From positions 62,001 through 126,000 of the forward strand of contig JBCDCY010000003.1 in NCBI GenBank assembly GCA_039180875.1: 64,000 nt of DNA, written 5' to 3'. The translations under genes were made by a program, and so were the position numbers. A model generated the notes under the pieces. The model did not search any database. It was not told the origin of the DNA and worked only from the letters and a program-made list of their open reading frames with translations. Below are positions 1 through 8,218 of this stretch, one piece after another; position 1 is the stretch's first letter, and each line of letters begins with the position of its first letter. This DNA comes from JBCDCY01 sp039180875. GTDB lineage: Bacteria; Pseudomonadota; Alphaproteobacteria; Rhodobacterales; Rhodobacteraceae.

Positions 1-49
1 CGATCGCCGCGCCGCCGAGCAGGCGCACGAAAGACGTCCGATAAGTCAT
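1..49 (-). CDS. partial gene, N-terminus only, unknown product
   Basis: Only the first 16 codons are in the window, reading MTYRTSFVRLLGGAAI from an ATG at 47-49 on the minus strand. A strong Shine-Dalgarno (GGGAGGA on the minus strand, bases 54-60) lies at good spacing and supports the start. A basic stretch followed by a hydrophobic one looks like the beginning of a signal peptide or membrane anchor, but the product cannot be identified. The gene is divergent from the MarR regulator at 327 and shares its promoter region, so it is the natural candidate for the regulator's target. Confidence 0.55.
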   Translation of the reverse strand, partial: MTYRTSFVRLLGGAAI

Positions 50-155
50 GTAGTCCTCCCTTCGACCACCTTGTCAGGCGGGTACTCCGCCCTTTTGTTC
101 CCCAAGGCCGGCGGCGCCGCGAGAGGTGCCAGCCGGCTTGACGACATGCGCGCAA

Positions 156-175
156 TTGGTAAGCACGCTTATCAA
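156..175. promoter_or_regulatory. operator-like dyad 1 (probable MarR site)
   Basis: TTGGTAAGCACGCTTATCAA is a near-perfect 20-bp inverted repeat with half-site TTGrTAAGC. It sits between the divergent partial gene at 49 and the MarR gene. MarR-family dimers typically bind such dyads in their own divergent promoter. Binding is inferred. Confidence 0.6.
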
Positions 176-279
176 AAACGATGTGTCGCATAGCGATCTT
201 TGGCTGTCACGCAGTTTTTTGCACATCAACTTTTCGCATCGCCAGATCAGCTCAAAGGGATAGCAGTATAGTGCACAGG

Positions 280-299
280 TTGATAAGCATACTTGCTAG
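280..299. promoter_or_regulatory. operator-like dyad 2 (probable MarR site)
   Basis: TTGATAAGCATACTTGCTAG shares the left half-site TTGATAAGC with the dyad at 156-175 and keeps an AAG-N4-CTT core. It lies just upstream of the MarR start, where bound protein would block transcription, suggesting autoregulation. Confidence 0.55.
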
Positions 300-326
300 T
301 TGCACAAGACATGGCGGGGCCGCGTG

Positions 327-809
327 ATGTCGGCAATTTATGCGATGCCGGGTCATCTGATCCGGCGGCTGCAGCAGATCTCTGCCTCGGTCTTTGCCGA
401 GCGGATGAAGGCGGCCGGGGTCGACCTGACCTCGCCGCAATTCGCGGCGCTGAGCGTCCTTGGCGAGCATGACGGGATCGATCAGGCGACCCTGGCCGGC
501 ATGATCGCCCATGACCGCCCGACCATCGGCGGCGTGGTCGATCGCCTGGCGGCCAAGGGATTGGTGGAGCGGCGCACCAATCCCAAGGATCGGCGGGCGC
601 GGCGGCTCAGTCTCACCCCGGCGGGCCAGGGCCTGCTCGCCCGGCTGGCGCCGGTGGTGGCGGAGATCCAGACGGCGATCCTGCCCGGCCTGTCCGAGCA
701 GGAGCGGCAGGAGTTCGTGCGCCTCGCCGCCAAGGTGGCCGAGGCGGGCAACGACCTGTCCCGCGCGCCGCTGGCCCTGCCGGGGCGAAAGGCGCGGGCC
801 GAGATCTAA
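327..809 (+). CDS. MarR family transcriptional regulator
   Basis: A 160-residue protein with the MarR winged-helix fold. The helix-turn-helix (around QATLAGMIAHDRPTIGGVVD) is followed by a wing (ERRTNPKDRRARRLSLTPAG), which is the family hallmark. MarR proteins are dimeric repressors, usually released by small aromatic ligands. I chose the ATG at 327; a TTG at 300 and a GTG at 324 are in frame but the TTG would overlap the second dyad. Two matching dyads at 156-175 and 280-299 lie in the divergent promoter shared with the truncated gene at 1-49. The ligand is unknown. The downstream sulfatase lies about 190 bp away and need not be cotranscribed. Confidence 0.88.
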   Translation: MSAIYAMPGHLIRRLQQISASVFAERMKAAGVDLTSPQFAALSVLGEHDGIDQATLAGMIAHDRPTIGGVVDRLAAKGLVERRTNPKDRRARRLSLTPAGQGLLARLAPVVAEIQTAILPGLSEQERQEFVRLAAKVAEAGNDLSRAPLALPGRKARAEI

Positions 810-995
810 GGATCCGGTGGCGCCCACCCAGCAGACCGCGTAGGTCCGCGCCACCGCCGTACCGGCCCACCGGGCATCGACAGGCCTGTCGGCACCCAGA
901 CCACTTACCTCTGCCCGTGATCACCAGGCTTTTCGTTGACCGCCAAGCCGATATCGGCTCCCGTCGGCCGACGCGTTTGGACGTGGGGAGCGGGC

Positions 996-2519
996 ATGGC
1001 GCGGCCCAACATTCTGCTCATCTCCGCCGATCAGCAGCGGGGCGATTGCCTGGGCTTCATGGGCCGCCGGGTGAAGACCCCGCATCTCGACCAACTGGCG
1101 GCCGAGAGCAGCCATTTCAGCGCCTGCATCACCCCCTCCGTCGTCTGCCAGCCGGCCCGGGCCTCGATCCTCACCGGCCAGCTTTGCCTCACCCACGGCG
1201 TGCACGACAACGGCATCGACCTGGATCCGGCGGTGGGCGAACGGGGCTTTGCCGGGGCGCTTGCCGGCGCGGGCTATCAGACGGCGTTCTTCGGCAAGGC
1301 GCACTTTTCGACCTACCACACCTTCGCGCCCACCGGCACGCCGGAATGCATCGCCTCCTCCGCCGACTATCCGGCCGACTGGTTCGGGCCCTATATGGGC
1401 TTTCAGCATGTCGAGCTGATGCTGGTCGGGCACAATTGGTTCCTGCCGGAGGAGCCGCCCCGGGGCCAGCACTACGAACGCTGGTTCTACGCCGACGGCC
1501 GGGGCGCGGCGAAGAACGCGCTCTACCGCGGCAATGCGGGCGACACCCACGGCGCGGCCCAGACCTGGCATTCCCGCCTGCCGGTGGCCTGGCACAACAC
1601 CACCTGGACCGCCGATCGCGCCATCGACTGGCTCCGCCATGGCCGGGGCAGCGACCCGTTCTGCGCCTGGATCTCCTTCCCCGATCCCCACCATCCCTTC
1701 GATGCGCCGGAGCCCTGGTCGCGCCTGCATCCGCCGGAGGAGGTGGACCTGCCGCCCCACCGCACGCGCAGTTTCGAGGGCCGCCCCTGGTGGCACGAGG
1801 CGGCGCTCACCCATGAGCCCGAGGGCGACGCGGCGACGGTGGCGACCCGCAAAGGCTACAGCCGGATCGAGGCGCAAAGCGACGCGCAGCTGCGCGAGAT
1901 CATCGCCAATACCTACGGCCAGATAGCGCTGATCGACCACAATGTCGGCCGCATCCTGATCGCGCTGGCCGAGGCGGGTTTGGCGGAGAACACGCTGGTC
2001 GTCTACGTCTCCGACCACGGGGACTGGCTGGGCGACCACGGCCTGATCCTGAAGGGGCCGATGCACTATGAGGGGGTGCTGAGGGTGCCGCTGATCCTGC
2101 GCGGGCCCGGGGTGCCGGCGGGAGGGCGGGTGGCGGACCCCGTCTCCTCCCTGGACCTGTCGCCCACCTTCCTCGACTACGCCGATGTGGCGCCGGGCCT
2201 GCGCCAACACGGGGCGAGCCTCCGCCCGCTCCTCGCGGGCGACGCCGGGCGGAGCCATGCGTTGAATGAGTGGGAGCTGTTGCCGGCGCGAACGGGCGTG
2301 GCCCTCAGCCTCCGCACCGTGCGCACGGCGACGCACAAGCTGACGGTCGAGCTGCAGTCGGGCGCCGGCGAGCTCTACGACCTGGCGGCCGACCCTTACG
2401 AGACCCGCAACCTCTTCGGCCTGGCCGAGGCGGCGGGTGTGGAGCGGGAGCTGCGCGCGATGCTCGCCGCCCGCCCCGACGACGCTGGCCCGCCGCGGAC
2501 CCCGGTGGGCACGGCCTAG
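996..2519 (+). CDS. sulfatase family hydrolase
   Basis: A 507-residue alkaline-phosphatase-superfamily sulfatase. The N-terminal metal-binding region (ARPNILLISADQQRGD) and the CQPAR motif at residues 51-55 are present. Cys51 is the residue converted to formylglycine in type I sulfatases. A second metal site is visible near VVYVSDHGDWLGDHG. No signal peptide is seen, so the enzyme appears cytoplasmic. The ATG at 996 is preceded by GGGGAG at 985-990 and starts the conserved domain; an upstream TTG at 936 would add only unconserved residues. The substrate is not determinable: choline-sulfate, aryl sulfate or phosphonate monoester hydrolases share this architecture. The 3' end overlaps the convergent AraC gene by 4 bp. 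Confidence 0.85.
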   Translation: MARPNILLISADQQRGDCLGFMGRRVKTPHLDQLAAESSHFSACITPSVVCQPARASILTGQLCLTHGVHDNGIDLDPAVGERGFAGALAGAGYQTAFFGKAHFSTYHTFAPTGTPECIASSADYPADWFGPYMGFQHVELMLVGHNWFLPEEPPRGQHYERWFYADGRGAAKNALYRGNAGDTHGAAQTWHSRLPVAWHNTTWTADRAIDWLRHGRGSDPFCAWISFPDPHHPFDAPEPWSRLHPPEEVDLPPHRTRSFEGRPWWHEAALTHEPEGDAATVATRKGYSRIEAQSDAQLREIIANTYGQIALIDHNVGRILIALAEAGLAENTLVVYVSDHGDWLGDHGLILKGPMHYEGVLRVPLILRGPGVPAGGRVADPVSSLDLSPTFLDYADVAPGLRQHGASLRPLLAGDAGRSHALNEWELLPARTGVALSLRTVRTATHKLTVELQSGAGELYDLAADPYETRNLFGLAEAAGVERELRAMLAARPDDAGPPRTPVGTA

Positions 2520-3505
2520 GGGCGGAGCGGCAGCGCCGACAGATAGTCCCCGGGCGGGCAGCCGAAGGCGTCGCGGAACCGGCGATTGAAGTAGGAGAGA
2601 TCGGAGAAGCCGCTGGCAAACGCGATGCTGGCGATGCGCGGTGTCTCCACCCCTTGTGCCCGGCGCACGACCGCCTCCCGCGCATGTTGCAGCCGGCGGG
2701 CGAGGATGTAGCGGGTCGGCGTCACAGCCAGGGCCTGAAACACGCGCTGCAGCTGGCGCTGGCTGACCTCGAGGTCCAGGGCAAGCTCGGCCGCATTGAA
2801 CTCCGCATCGCCGAACCGGGCCTCGATCCGGGCGACGGCCCGGTCGAGCAGGCTCTCACCGCCCGGGGCCGGGGCCGGCACATCGCGCAACGTCTCGCCG
2901 CGAGCCTCGGCATGGAATTGCGCGCCGAGCAGGCCGAAGAGGGACTCGCGCAGATACCCCGCGCTCACCGGGATGTCGGCAACCTCGATCCCCTGCTGCA
3001 CCACGGCCCGGATCGCCCGCGCGGCGGCATCCCGAGCGGCGAGCGCCAGACCCCGCTCGAACGCCGACCCGAAGCGCTCCCGCATCTCCTGGCGCGGCAG
3101 GTGGAGGGAGACCTGGCGGCTCCGGTCGCCGAAGAACACGAACTCCGACGGCCGGGCGCTGTCGATCAGCACCATGTCGCCGGGCAGCATCATCGCCTGG
3201 CGATCCTCCTGCAGCATCAGCGCCCGGCCGGATTGCTGCATGATCAGAAAGCAGTTCTCGCCATGGTCGCGCCGGATGTTCTGCCCTGTACGCAGGATCC
3301 GCTGCATGTCGTTGGCGACGAGCGCCGTCTCGATCCCCGCGATCTCCGCCGTCGCCACGCCGCCCCAGCCGCTCTCACGCGTCCGGCCGGGGTCGATGTC
3401 GAAACTGCCGCAGACGGCGTTCAGCTCCGCCCGGAAGGCGTCCACCGGCACTTTCGACGTGGCGAAGGCAACCTGCATAGCCCGGCAGGATGTAGCCCGT
3501 TTCAC
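2516..3505 (-). CDS. AraC family transcriptional regulator
   Basis: About 320 residues with an N-terminal AraC-binding-like effector domain (residues about 20-190) and a C-terminal double helix-turn-helix (ASIAFASGFSDLSYFNRRFR then FGCPPGDY), typical of AraC/XylS activators. The longest frame begins with GTG at 3505; an ATG at 3478 is an alternative start and neither has a clear ribosome site. The gene converges on the sulfatase and diverges from the ALDH remnant and GMC oxidoreductase at 3626-5532, so it may control the latter operon. The inducer is unknown. Confidence 0.85.
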   Translation of the reverse strand: MKRATSCRAMQVAFATSKVPVDAFRAELNAVCGSFDIDPGRTRESGWGGVATAEIAGIETALVANDMQRILRTGQNIRRDHGENCFLIMQQSGRALMLQEDRQAMMLPGDMVLIDSARPSEFVFFGDRSRQVSLHLPRQEMRERFGSAFERGLALAARDAAARAIRAVVQQGIEVADIPVSAGYLRESLFGLLGAQFHAEARGETLRDVPAPAPGGESLLDRAVARIEARFGDAEFNAAELALDLEVSQRQLQRVFQALAVTPTRYILARRLQHAREAVVRRAQGVETPRIASIAFASGFSDLSYFNRRFRDAFGCPPGDYLSALPLRP

Positions 3506-3625
3506 CGCGGCACAAGGCGCGGGCGTGCGTCGCCCCGATCCAAGTCCGCTGGCGCTGGAGTCCTAGAGCGCGGGCGGTGGGCACCTTACCCTAGGGAAAA
3601 GAGCCGACGTCACAGGGAGATCGAG

Positions 3626-3826
3626 ATGTCCTTTTCCATGACCATCAGCGGCGAGCATGCCCGGGCGCTCGCGCCGCGGATGGAGTGCGGCTCCCTCTGG
3701 ATCAACAGCCATGGCGGCATCCGCCCCGACGCGCCCTTCGGCGGCATGAAGGGCTCCGGCCTCGGCGTCGAGTTCGGGGAGGAGGGACTGGCCGAATACA
3801 CCGACATCCAGTTCGTCTACGGCTAG
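3626..3826 (+). pseudogene. aldehyde dehydrogenase C-terminal remnant
   Basis: A 66-residue frame whose main part (GSLWINSHGGIRPDAPFGG to the end LAEYTDIQFV) is the C-terminal tail of NAD(P)-dependent aldehyde dehydrogenases, normally about 480 residues. The nucleotide-binding domain and the catalytic Cys and Glu are absent, so it cannot be an active dehydrogenase. It retains an ATG with an upstream GGGAGA (3615-3620), so it may still be translated. It sits directly before the GMC alcohol oxidoreductase, consistent with a former alcohol-to-aldehyde-to-acid operon in which the ALDH was deleted. Confidence 0.75.
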
Positions 3827-3900
3827 GGCCGCAGCGCGAACGAGAACCGCCAGTCGCCCGGACCGCCCAGGTCCGGACACGAGCCAAAAGGGAGGAAAAG

Positions 3901-5532
3901 ATGAAAAAGATCATGAACCGCAGGGACTTCCTGCGCAAATCCGGCGTCGCATCCGGCGTCCTGGTGGTGGCGCCCGGCGTCTACGGCGCCTCGATCAACA
4001 CCGCCGAGGCCCAGGAGGGGACGTTCGACTACATCATCTGCGGCGCCGGCTCGGCCGGCTGCGTGCTGGCCCACCGCCTGACCGAGGACGGCGCCAGCGT
4101 CCTCTTGATCGAGGCGGGCGGGCCCGACGACAACGAGGCGATCTCCACCCCGCTCCGCCTGCTCGAGCTTTGGAACACCGAGTACGACTGGGCCTACTTC
4201 ACCGCCCCGCAGGAGCACTGCAACGGCCGCCAGATCCACTGGCCCCGGGGCAAGGTGCTGGGCGGCTCAAGCTCGCTCAACGGCATGCTCTACGTCCGCG
4301 GGCACCGGACGGACTATGACAACTGGGCCTACCAAGGCAATCCGGGCTGGGACTACGCCAGCGTCCTGCCCTACTTCAAGAAATCCGAGGATTTTGAGCG
4401 CGGGGCGAACGAGTACCACGGCAGCGGCGGGCTGCTGCGCGTCACCACCGACTATGAGATCCACCCCACGACCCAGCGTATCGTCGATGCCTGCATCGCC
4501 GCCGGCCATCCGTTCAACGAGGACTATAACGGTGCCGATACCGAGGGCGTGAACGTCGCCCAGATGACCACCAAGGACGGCAAGCGGCACTCGACCTCCG
4601 TCGCCTTCCTCCGCCCGGCGTTGGAGCGGGAGAACCTCGCCGTCCTCACCAACTCCCGCGTGAAGCACCTGACCTTCGACGGCCTGCGCGCCAGCGGCGT
4701 GACCTACATCCAGGCGGGCGAGGAGCGCACGGTGAGCGCCCGGCGCGAGGTCATCCTGTCCAGCGGCACGATCGAAAGCCCGCGCATCCTGATGATGTCG
4801 GGGATCGGTGAGCGGGCGCATCTGGAGGAGCACGGCATCCCCGTTGTGCACGACCTGCCGGGGGTCGGGCAGAACCTGCACGACCACTCGCTCGCCCCGG
4901 TGATCTTCGAGGGCGACGTGCCGCCGCCGACCAACCCGGCGGTCATTCCGCTGCACGCCCAGGCCTTCATCCGCTCCGACCCGCGCCTGCCGGCACCGGA
5001 TATGCAGCCGCTCTTCTTCCACGTGCCGCTCTATACCACTGACACCCAGGAGGCGGTGACGCCGAGCGCCTACACCCTCTGCGCCGGGGGCGTGAGCCCG
5101 ACCAGCCGGGGAGAGATCCGGCTGACCGGCGCGGGGCTCGACGCGCCGCTCGAGCTCAATCCCAACCTGCTCTCCACCGACTACGACGTCGAGACCCTGG
5201 TCGAGTGCATCAAGATGATGCGGGCGGTGGCGGCCGAGGCGCCGCTGGCCGAGATCACCACGCGCGAGATCTATCCCGGGCCGGAGGTGCAGTCAGACGA
5301 GGCGCTGGCCGACTACGCCCGGAACTCGCTCCAGTCCTACCACCACCAGGTCGGCACCTGCAAAATGGGCAACGATGCCCTGGCGGTGGTGGACCATGAG
5401 CTGCGGGTGCATGGCATCGACGGACTACGGGTGATCGACGCCTCGATCATGCCGGTCGTGCCCACCGGCAACACCAACGCACCGACCATCATGATTGCGG
5501 AGAAAGGCGCCGACCTGGTGAAGGCCGGCTGA
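3901..5532 (+). CDS. Tat-exported GMC family oxidoreductase (choline/alcohol dehydrogenase-like)
   Basis: A 543-residue FAD enzyme of the glucose-methanol-choline family. A twin-arginine signal (NRRDFLRKSG, residues 6-15) followed by a hydrophobic stretch predicts folded export to the periplasm. The Rossmann motif GAGSAG is at residues 48-53. Both GMC signatures are visible (PRGKVLGGSSSLNGMLYVRG and GTIESPRILMMSGIG). The C-terminus has the catalytic His region (YHHQVGTCKMG) and the NTNAPTIMIAEK FAD-contacting segment. The ATG at 3901 follows GGGAGGAAAAG. It probably oxidises an alcohol to an aldehyde with an unidentified electron acceptor. The neighbouring ALDH is only a remnant, so the aldehyde must be handled elsewhere. 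Confidence 0.88.
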   Translation: MKKIMNRRDFLRKSGVASGVLVVAPGVYGASINTAEAQEGTFDYIICGAGSAGCVLAHRLTEDGASVLLIEAGGPDDNEAISTPLRLLELWNTEYDWAYFTAPQEHCNGRQIHWPRGKVLGGSSSLNGMLYVRGHRTDYDNWAYQGNPGWDYASVLPYFKKSEDFERGANEYHGSGGLLRVTTDYEIHPTTQRIVDACIAAGHPFNEDYNGADTEGVNVAQMTTKDGKRHSTSVAFLRPALERENLAVLTNSRVKHLTFDGLRASGVTYIQAGEERTVSARREVILSSGTIESPRILMMSGIGERAHLEEHGIPVVHDLPGVGQNLHDHSLAPVIFEGDVPPPTNPAVIPLHAQAFIRSDPRLPAPDMQPLFFHVPLYTTDTQEAVTPSAYTLCAGGVSPTSRGEIRLTGAGLDAPLELNPNLLSTDYDVETLVECIKMMRAVAAEAPLAEITTREIYPGPEVQSDEALADYARNSLQSYHHQVGTCKMGNDALAVVDHELRVHGIDGLRVIDASIMPVVPTGNTNAPTIMIAEKGADLVKAG

Positions 5533-5557
5533 CCGGCGCGCGGCCGGGTCCCGGGCG

Positions 5558-6439
5558 TCAGATCCCGTCTTTGCGGACGGCGCCCGGGGTGCGGCCGAGG
5601 ATCTTGCGGAAGACATCCGTCATGTGGCTTTGCGAGCCGAAGCCGCAATCGTGGGCGATGCCTGCGATCGGGGCGTCGGACTGGTGCAGGCGCCGCTTAG
5701 CCTGAGCCACCCGCCGCTCCACCACGTATTGGTGCGGGCTCCGCCCCGTCTCCTCCCGGAACAATCGGGCGAAGTGGTAGGGGCTGATGCAGGCCACCGC
5801 TGCCAGGTCGGTGAGGGTGAGGGAGGCGGACAGGTTGCCCTCGATGTGCTCGATCACCGCCTGCACCCGGCTGGCGGCCGACGGCGTGCGCGTCGGGCGG
5901 AAATCTCCGGCCACCATGCGGTGCACGAGACGCATCAGCAGCACCCGCACGACGGCATCAGTCTCCACCGCGCTCGGCGTCGGCAACTCGGACCGCCACA
6001 GGCCCGTCAGATGCCCGGCGACGGCGACCATCACGTCGTCCTCCAAATGGCAGCGAGCACGTGACCAGGGCGAGGCGTCCGCGGCGCCAGTCGCCCCTTG
6101 GCCGTTGGCCATCCCGCCCTTGGCGGTCGCATGGCCGTTCACCTGCAGCAGACCGGGCTCGAATGCCAACTGCACGCTCCAGCCGGAGCGGGCCGCGACC
6201 ACCTCCCGCGGCCGGCCGGCCGGCAGGAAGACGAAGGTCGATGGCGGCGCCACCTCCCCGGCCGCGGCGAACCCGCTGATCCGGTAGGCCGCATCCGCCC
6301 GGCCGAGATGCACGTCGAGGAAATGCCGCTCGGCCGGCACGCCGATCCGGCAGGCCCCGGGCGCCCGAGCCACTAGTGCATAGCCCGGGCCCTCGTGCCG
6401 CACATCCTCGATCGTTGCGTGGTCGCGCCGATACATCAT
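5558..6439 (-). CDS. AraC family transcriptional regulator
   Basis: A 293-residue regulator with a C-terminal AraC DNA-binding domain (ISPYHFARLFREETGRSPHQ and GFGSQSHMTDVFRKILGRTP). The N-terminal half is an unassigned effector domain. The ATG at 6437-6439 is preceded by GGAGAGG at suitable distance; an in-frame TTG at 6460 is less likely. It is convergent with the GMC oxidoreductase, whose stop is 26 bp away, and divergent from the Dps-like gene at 6729. Confidence 0.85.
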   Translation of the reverse strand: MMYRRDHATIEDVRHEGPGYALVARAPGACRIGVPAERHFLDVHLGRADAAYRISGFAAAGEVAPPSTFVFLPAGRPREVVAARSGWSVQLAFEPGLLQVNGHATAKGGMANGQGATGAADASPWSRARCHLEDDVMVAVAGHLTGLWRSELPTPSAVETDAVVRVLLMRLVHRMVAGDFRPTRTPSAASRVQAVIEHIEGNLSASLTLTDLAAVACISPYHFARLFREETGRSPHQYVVERRVAQAKRRLHQSDAPIAGIAHDCGFGSQSHMTDVFRKILGRTPGAVRKDGI

Positions 6440-6545
6440 GTCGCCAACCTCTCCACTCAATGCTCGAGGTTTCGCAGATGGACGACGACGATTCTTTCAG
6501 GATCCGCGGCGTTTCCGATTCTTGCGCAGGCCCGGCCAAAACGCG

Positions 6546-6555
6546 GTTTGCAAAC
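6546..6555. promoter_or_regulatory. short perfect palindrome in divergent promoter
   Basis: GTTTGCAAAC is a perfect 10-bp palindrome in the 289-bp gap between the AraC gene starting at 6439 and the Dps-like gene. No coding sequence is supported in this gap. It may be an operator, but such short palindromes also arise by chance. Confidence 0.25.
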
Positions 6556-6728
6556 AACAATTCGGCAAGACTGAGGAAGATCGCCTAGGTCCTGCCTCCG
6601 ATACTGATGGCGATACTGACGGCGAGGATGAACCCTGGCGCAGCATGGAGGTCGGCCTGTGAGATTCGGATCCCCGGCAAATGGGCGGGGCGAGACCTGC
6701 CGATCCCGCAGGCCGATGTGATCGGACA

Positions 6729-7199
6729 ATGATGCAGCTCGCGTCCCTCTGCGACGCCTTTTGCCACGTGCTCGGCAATACATGCCGCATCGCCCGGACC
6801 GCCAAGAGCTATGAGTGGAACGTCGACGGACCCGGCGCGATCGAGGCGGCCCGCTGTTTCGCGGGCCAAGCGTCGGAGCTCGAGACCGCCATCGACCCGC
6901 TGGCGCACCACGTCCTCGGCCTCGGCGGACGGGCGATCCTCGACTATTCCGACGCCGTGGTCGAAGCCAATCCGCCGACCATCGACCTGATCCCCCGCCT
7001 AGGCGACATGGTGCGGATCCTGTCCGACGGACACGAACAGGCCCGCCACGCCATCGGCGCCGCCATGGACATCGCCCAAGCGGTCGACGAGGTGCCGAGC
7101 GTGCATATTCTCGCGCTCCGCATGGACGCCCACCGGCAGCACCGGCGCCAGCTCCTGCTGCTCGGACACAGCCATCAGCCGATGCCCGCAAGAATTTGA
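6729..7199 (+). CDS. Dps-like ferritin-fold protein with altered ferroxidase residues
   Basis: About 156 residues resembling Dps/starvation ferritins: the segment YEWNVDGPG corresponds to the conserved HWNVTGP of Dps, and the later LGGRAILDY matches the usual LGGYAPGS region. Aligning by eye with E. coli Dps (His51, Asp78, Glu82), the equivalent residues here are Glu29, Asp56 and His60, with the same spacing, so the His and Glu appear exchanged. Iron oxidation may be altered or lost. The start is one of two adjacent ATGs at 6729/6732; no good ribosome site is seen. It lies upstream of two AraC regulators in the same direction. Confidence 0.6.
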   Translation: MMQLASLCDAFCHVLGNTCRIARTAKSYEWNVDGPGAIEAARCFAGQASELETAIDPLAHHVLGLGGRAILDYSDAVVEANPPTIDLIPRLGDMVRILSDGHEQARHAIGAAMDIAQAVDEVPSVHILALRMDAHRQHRRQLLLLGHSHQPMPARI

Positions 7200-7276
7200 A
7201 AGAATCAGATCAGCCGATCGTTTTCGATTGATCCCAGATGCAGCGGCTATGCGCGCTGCCGAGTTGGGATCGAACG

Positions 7277-8218
7277 ATGCAATCGGAGCTCATGTCGGAC
7301 GATCAGAAAGATCTCGCCCCGGTCGACGCCGCGGGCATTGTCTCTTTTTTGGAGACCTCCACCGCGTCCACGCTCAGCGCGTCCACCCTCGGGTCGGACT
7401 GGTCCGGGCTCGACGCAGCGCTTTGGGAACAGGGCGACGACGCCTTCGTCAGTCCGCCGATGACCAACCACTTCGTGGCGCTCTGCGTCTCGGGCGGCGC
7501 GCTGGCCGATATCCGCTTCGACCGCCTGGCCGGGCCGCGCTATTCGGTGCTGAAGCCCGGCATGATCTGCTTCATGCCGGCCGGGGACAGCGCGGACGTC
7601 GCTGCCGCCGGACGCTACGGCACGCTCCACGTCATGCTTTCGCCCCAGGTGACCGAGGCCGTGTTGGCGGAGCGGGTGAAGGGTGATCCGGCCGATGTGC
7701 CCTGGCAAGGCTTTCACGGGCAGGAGTGCAACCGCATCGCCGACATCCTGCGCACCATCGCCAAGCAGATGCAGGACGGTGCGTCAGGCTCCAAACTCGC
7801 CTCCGACCGCCTGGCCATCGAGCTTGCGGGCGCGCTGGTGGACTATGCCAGTGACGCCCAGGCCGACAACGGCCCCGAAGCGGACCTCACGCCGCTGCAG
7901 TTTCGCCTGGCCATCGACTTCATCGAAGCCAACGTCGCCCGCGACTTCGGCCTCGACGAGATCGCCGAGCAGATCGGGGTGGAGCCGCTTCGCCTGGTCC
8001 GGGGCTTCGAGGCGGCGGCCGACGCGCCGCTCCATCATTTCCAGACCGAGAGGCGACTTGATGTGCTCAGGGATTGGCTTGCGGGCCCGGCGCGCCATCT
8101 TCCCACGGGAGAGATCGCGCGGAAGGCCGGCTTTTCCGACGCGGCAGCCCTGGATGCCGCCTTTCGCGCCCATGTTGGGATTTCGTTTGACAACTATCGC
8201 CGTGGGAGGCTCGGATGA
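7277..8218 (+). CDS. AraC family transcriptional regulator (first of tandem pair)
   Basis: About 313 residues. The C-terminal part carries an AraC-type domain (LDEIAEQIGVEPLRLVRGFE and AGFSDAAALDAAFRAHVGIS), somewhat degenerate compared with its neighbour. The N-terminal half resembles a cupin-like sensing domain but is not assigned. In-frame starts are at 7238, 7277 and 7292; 7277 has GGGAT about 6 bp upstream. The stop overlaps the next AraC start by ATGA, so the two regulators are translationally coupled, which is unusual and may mean they act together. Confidence 0.75.
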   Translation: MQSELMSDDQKDLAPVDAAGIVSFLETSTASTLSASTLGSDWSGLDAALWEQGDDAFVSPPMTNHFVALCVSGGALADIRFDRLAGPRYSVLKPGMICFMPAGDSADVAAAGRYGTLHVMLSPQVTEAVLAERVKGDPADVPWQGFHGQECNRIADILRTIAKQMQDGASGSKLASDRLAIELAGALVDYASDAQADNGPEADLTPLQFRLAIDFIEANVARDFGLDEIAEQIGVEPLRLVRGFEAAADAPLHHFQTERRLDVLRDWLAGPARHLPTGEIARKAGFSDAAALDAAFRAHVGISFDNYRRGRLG

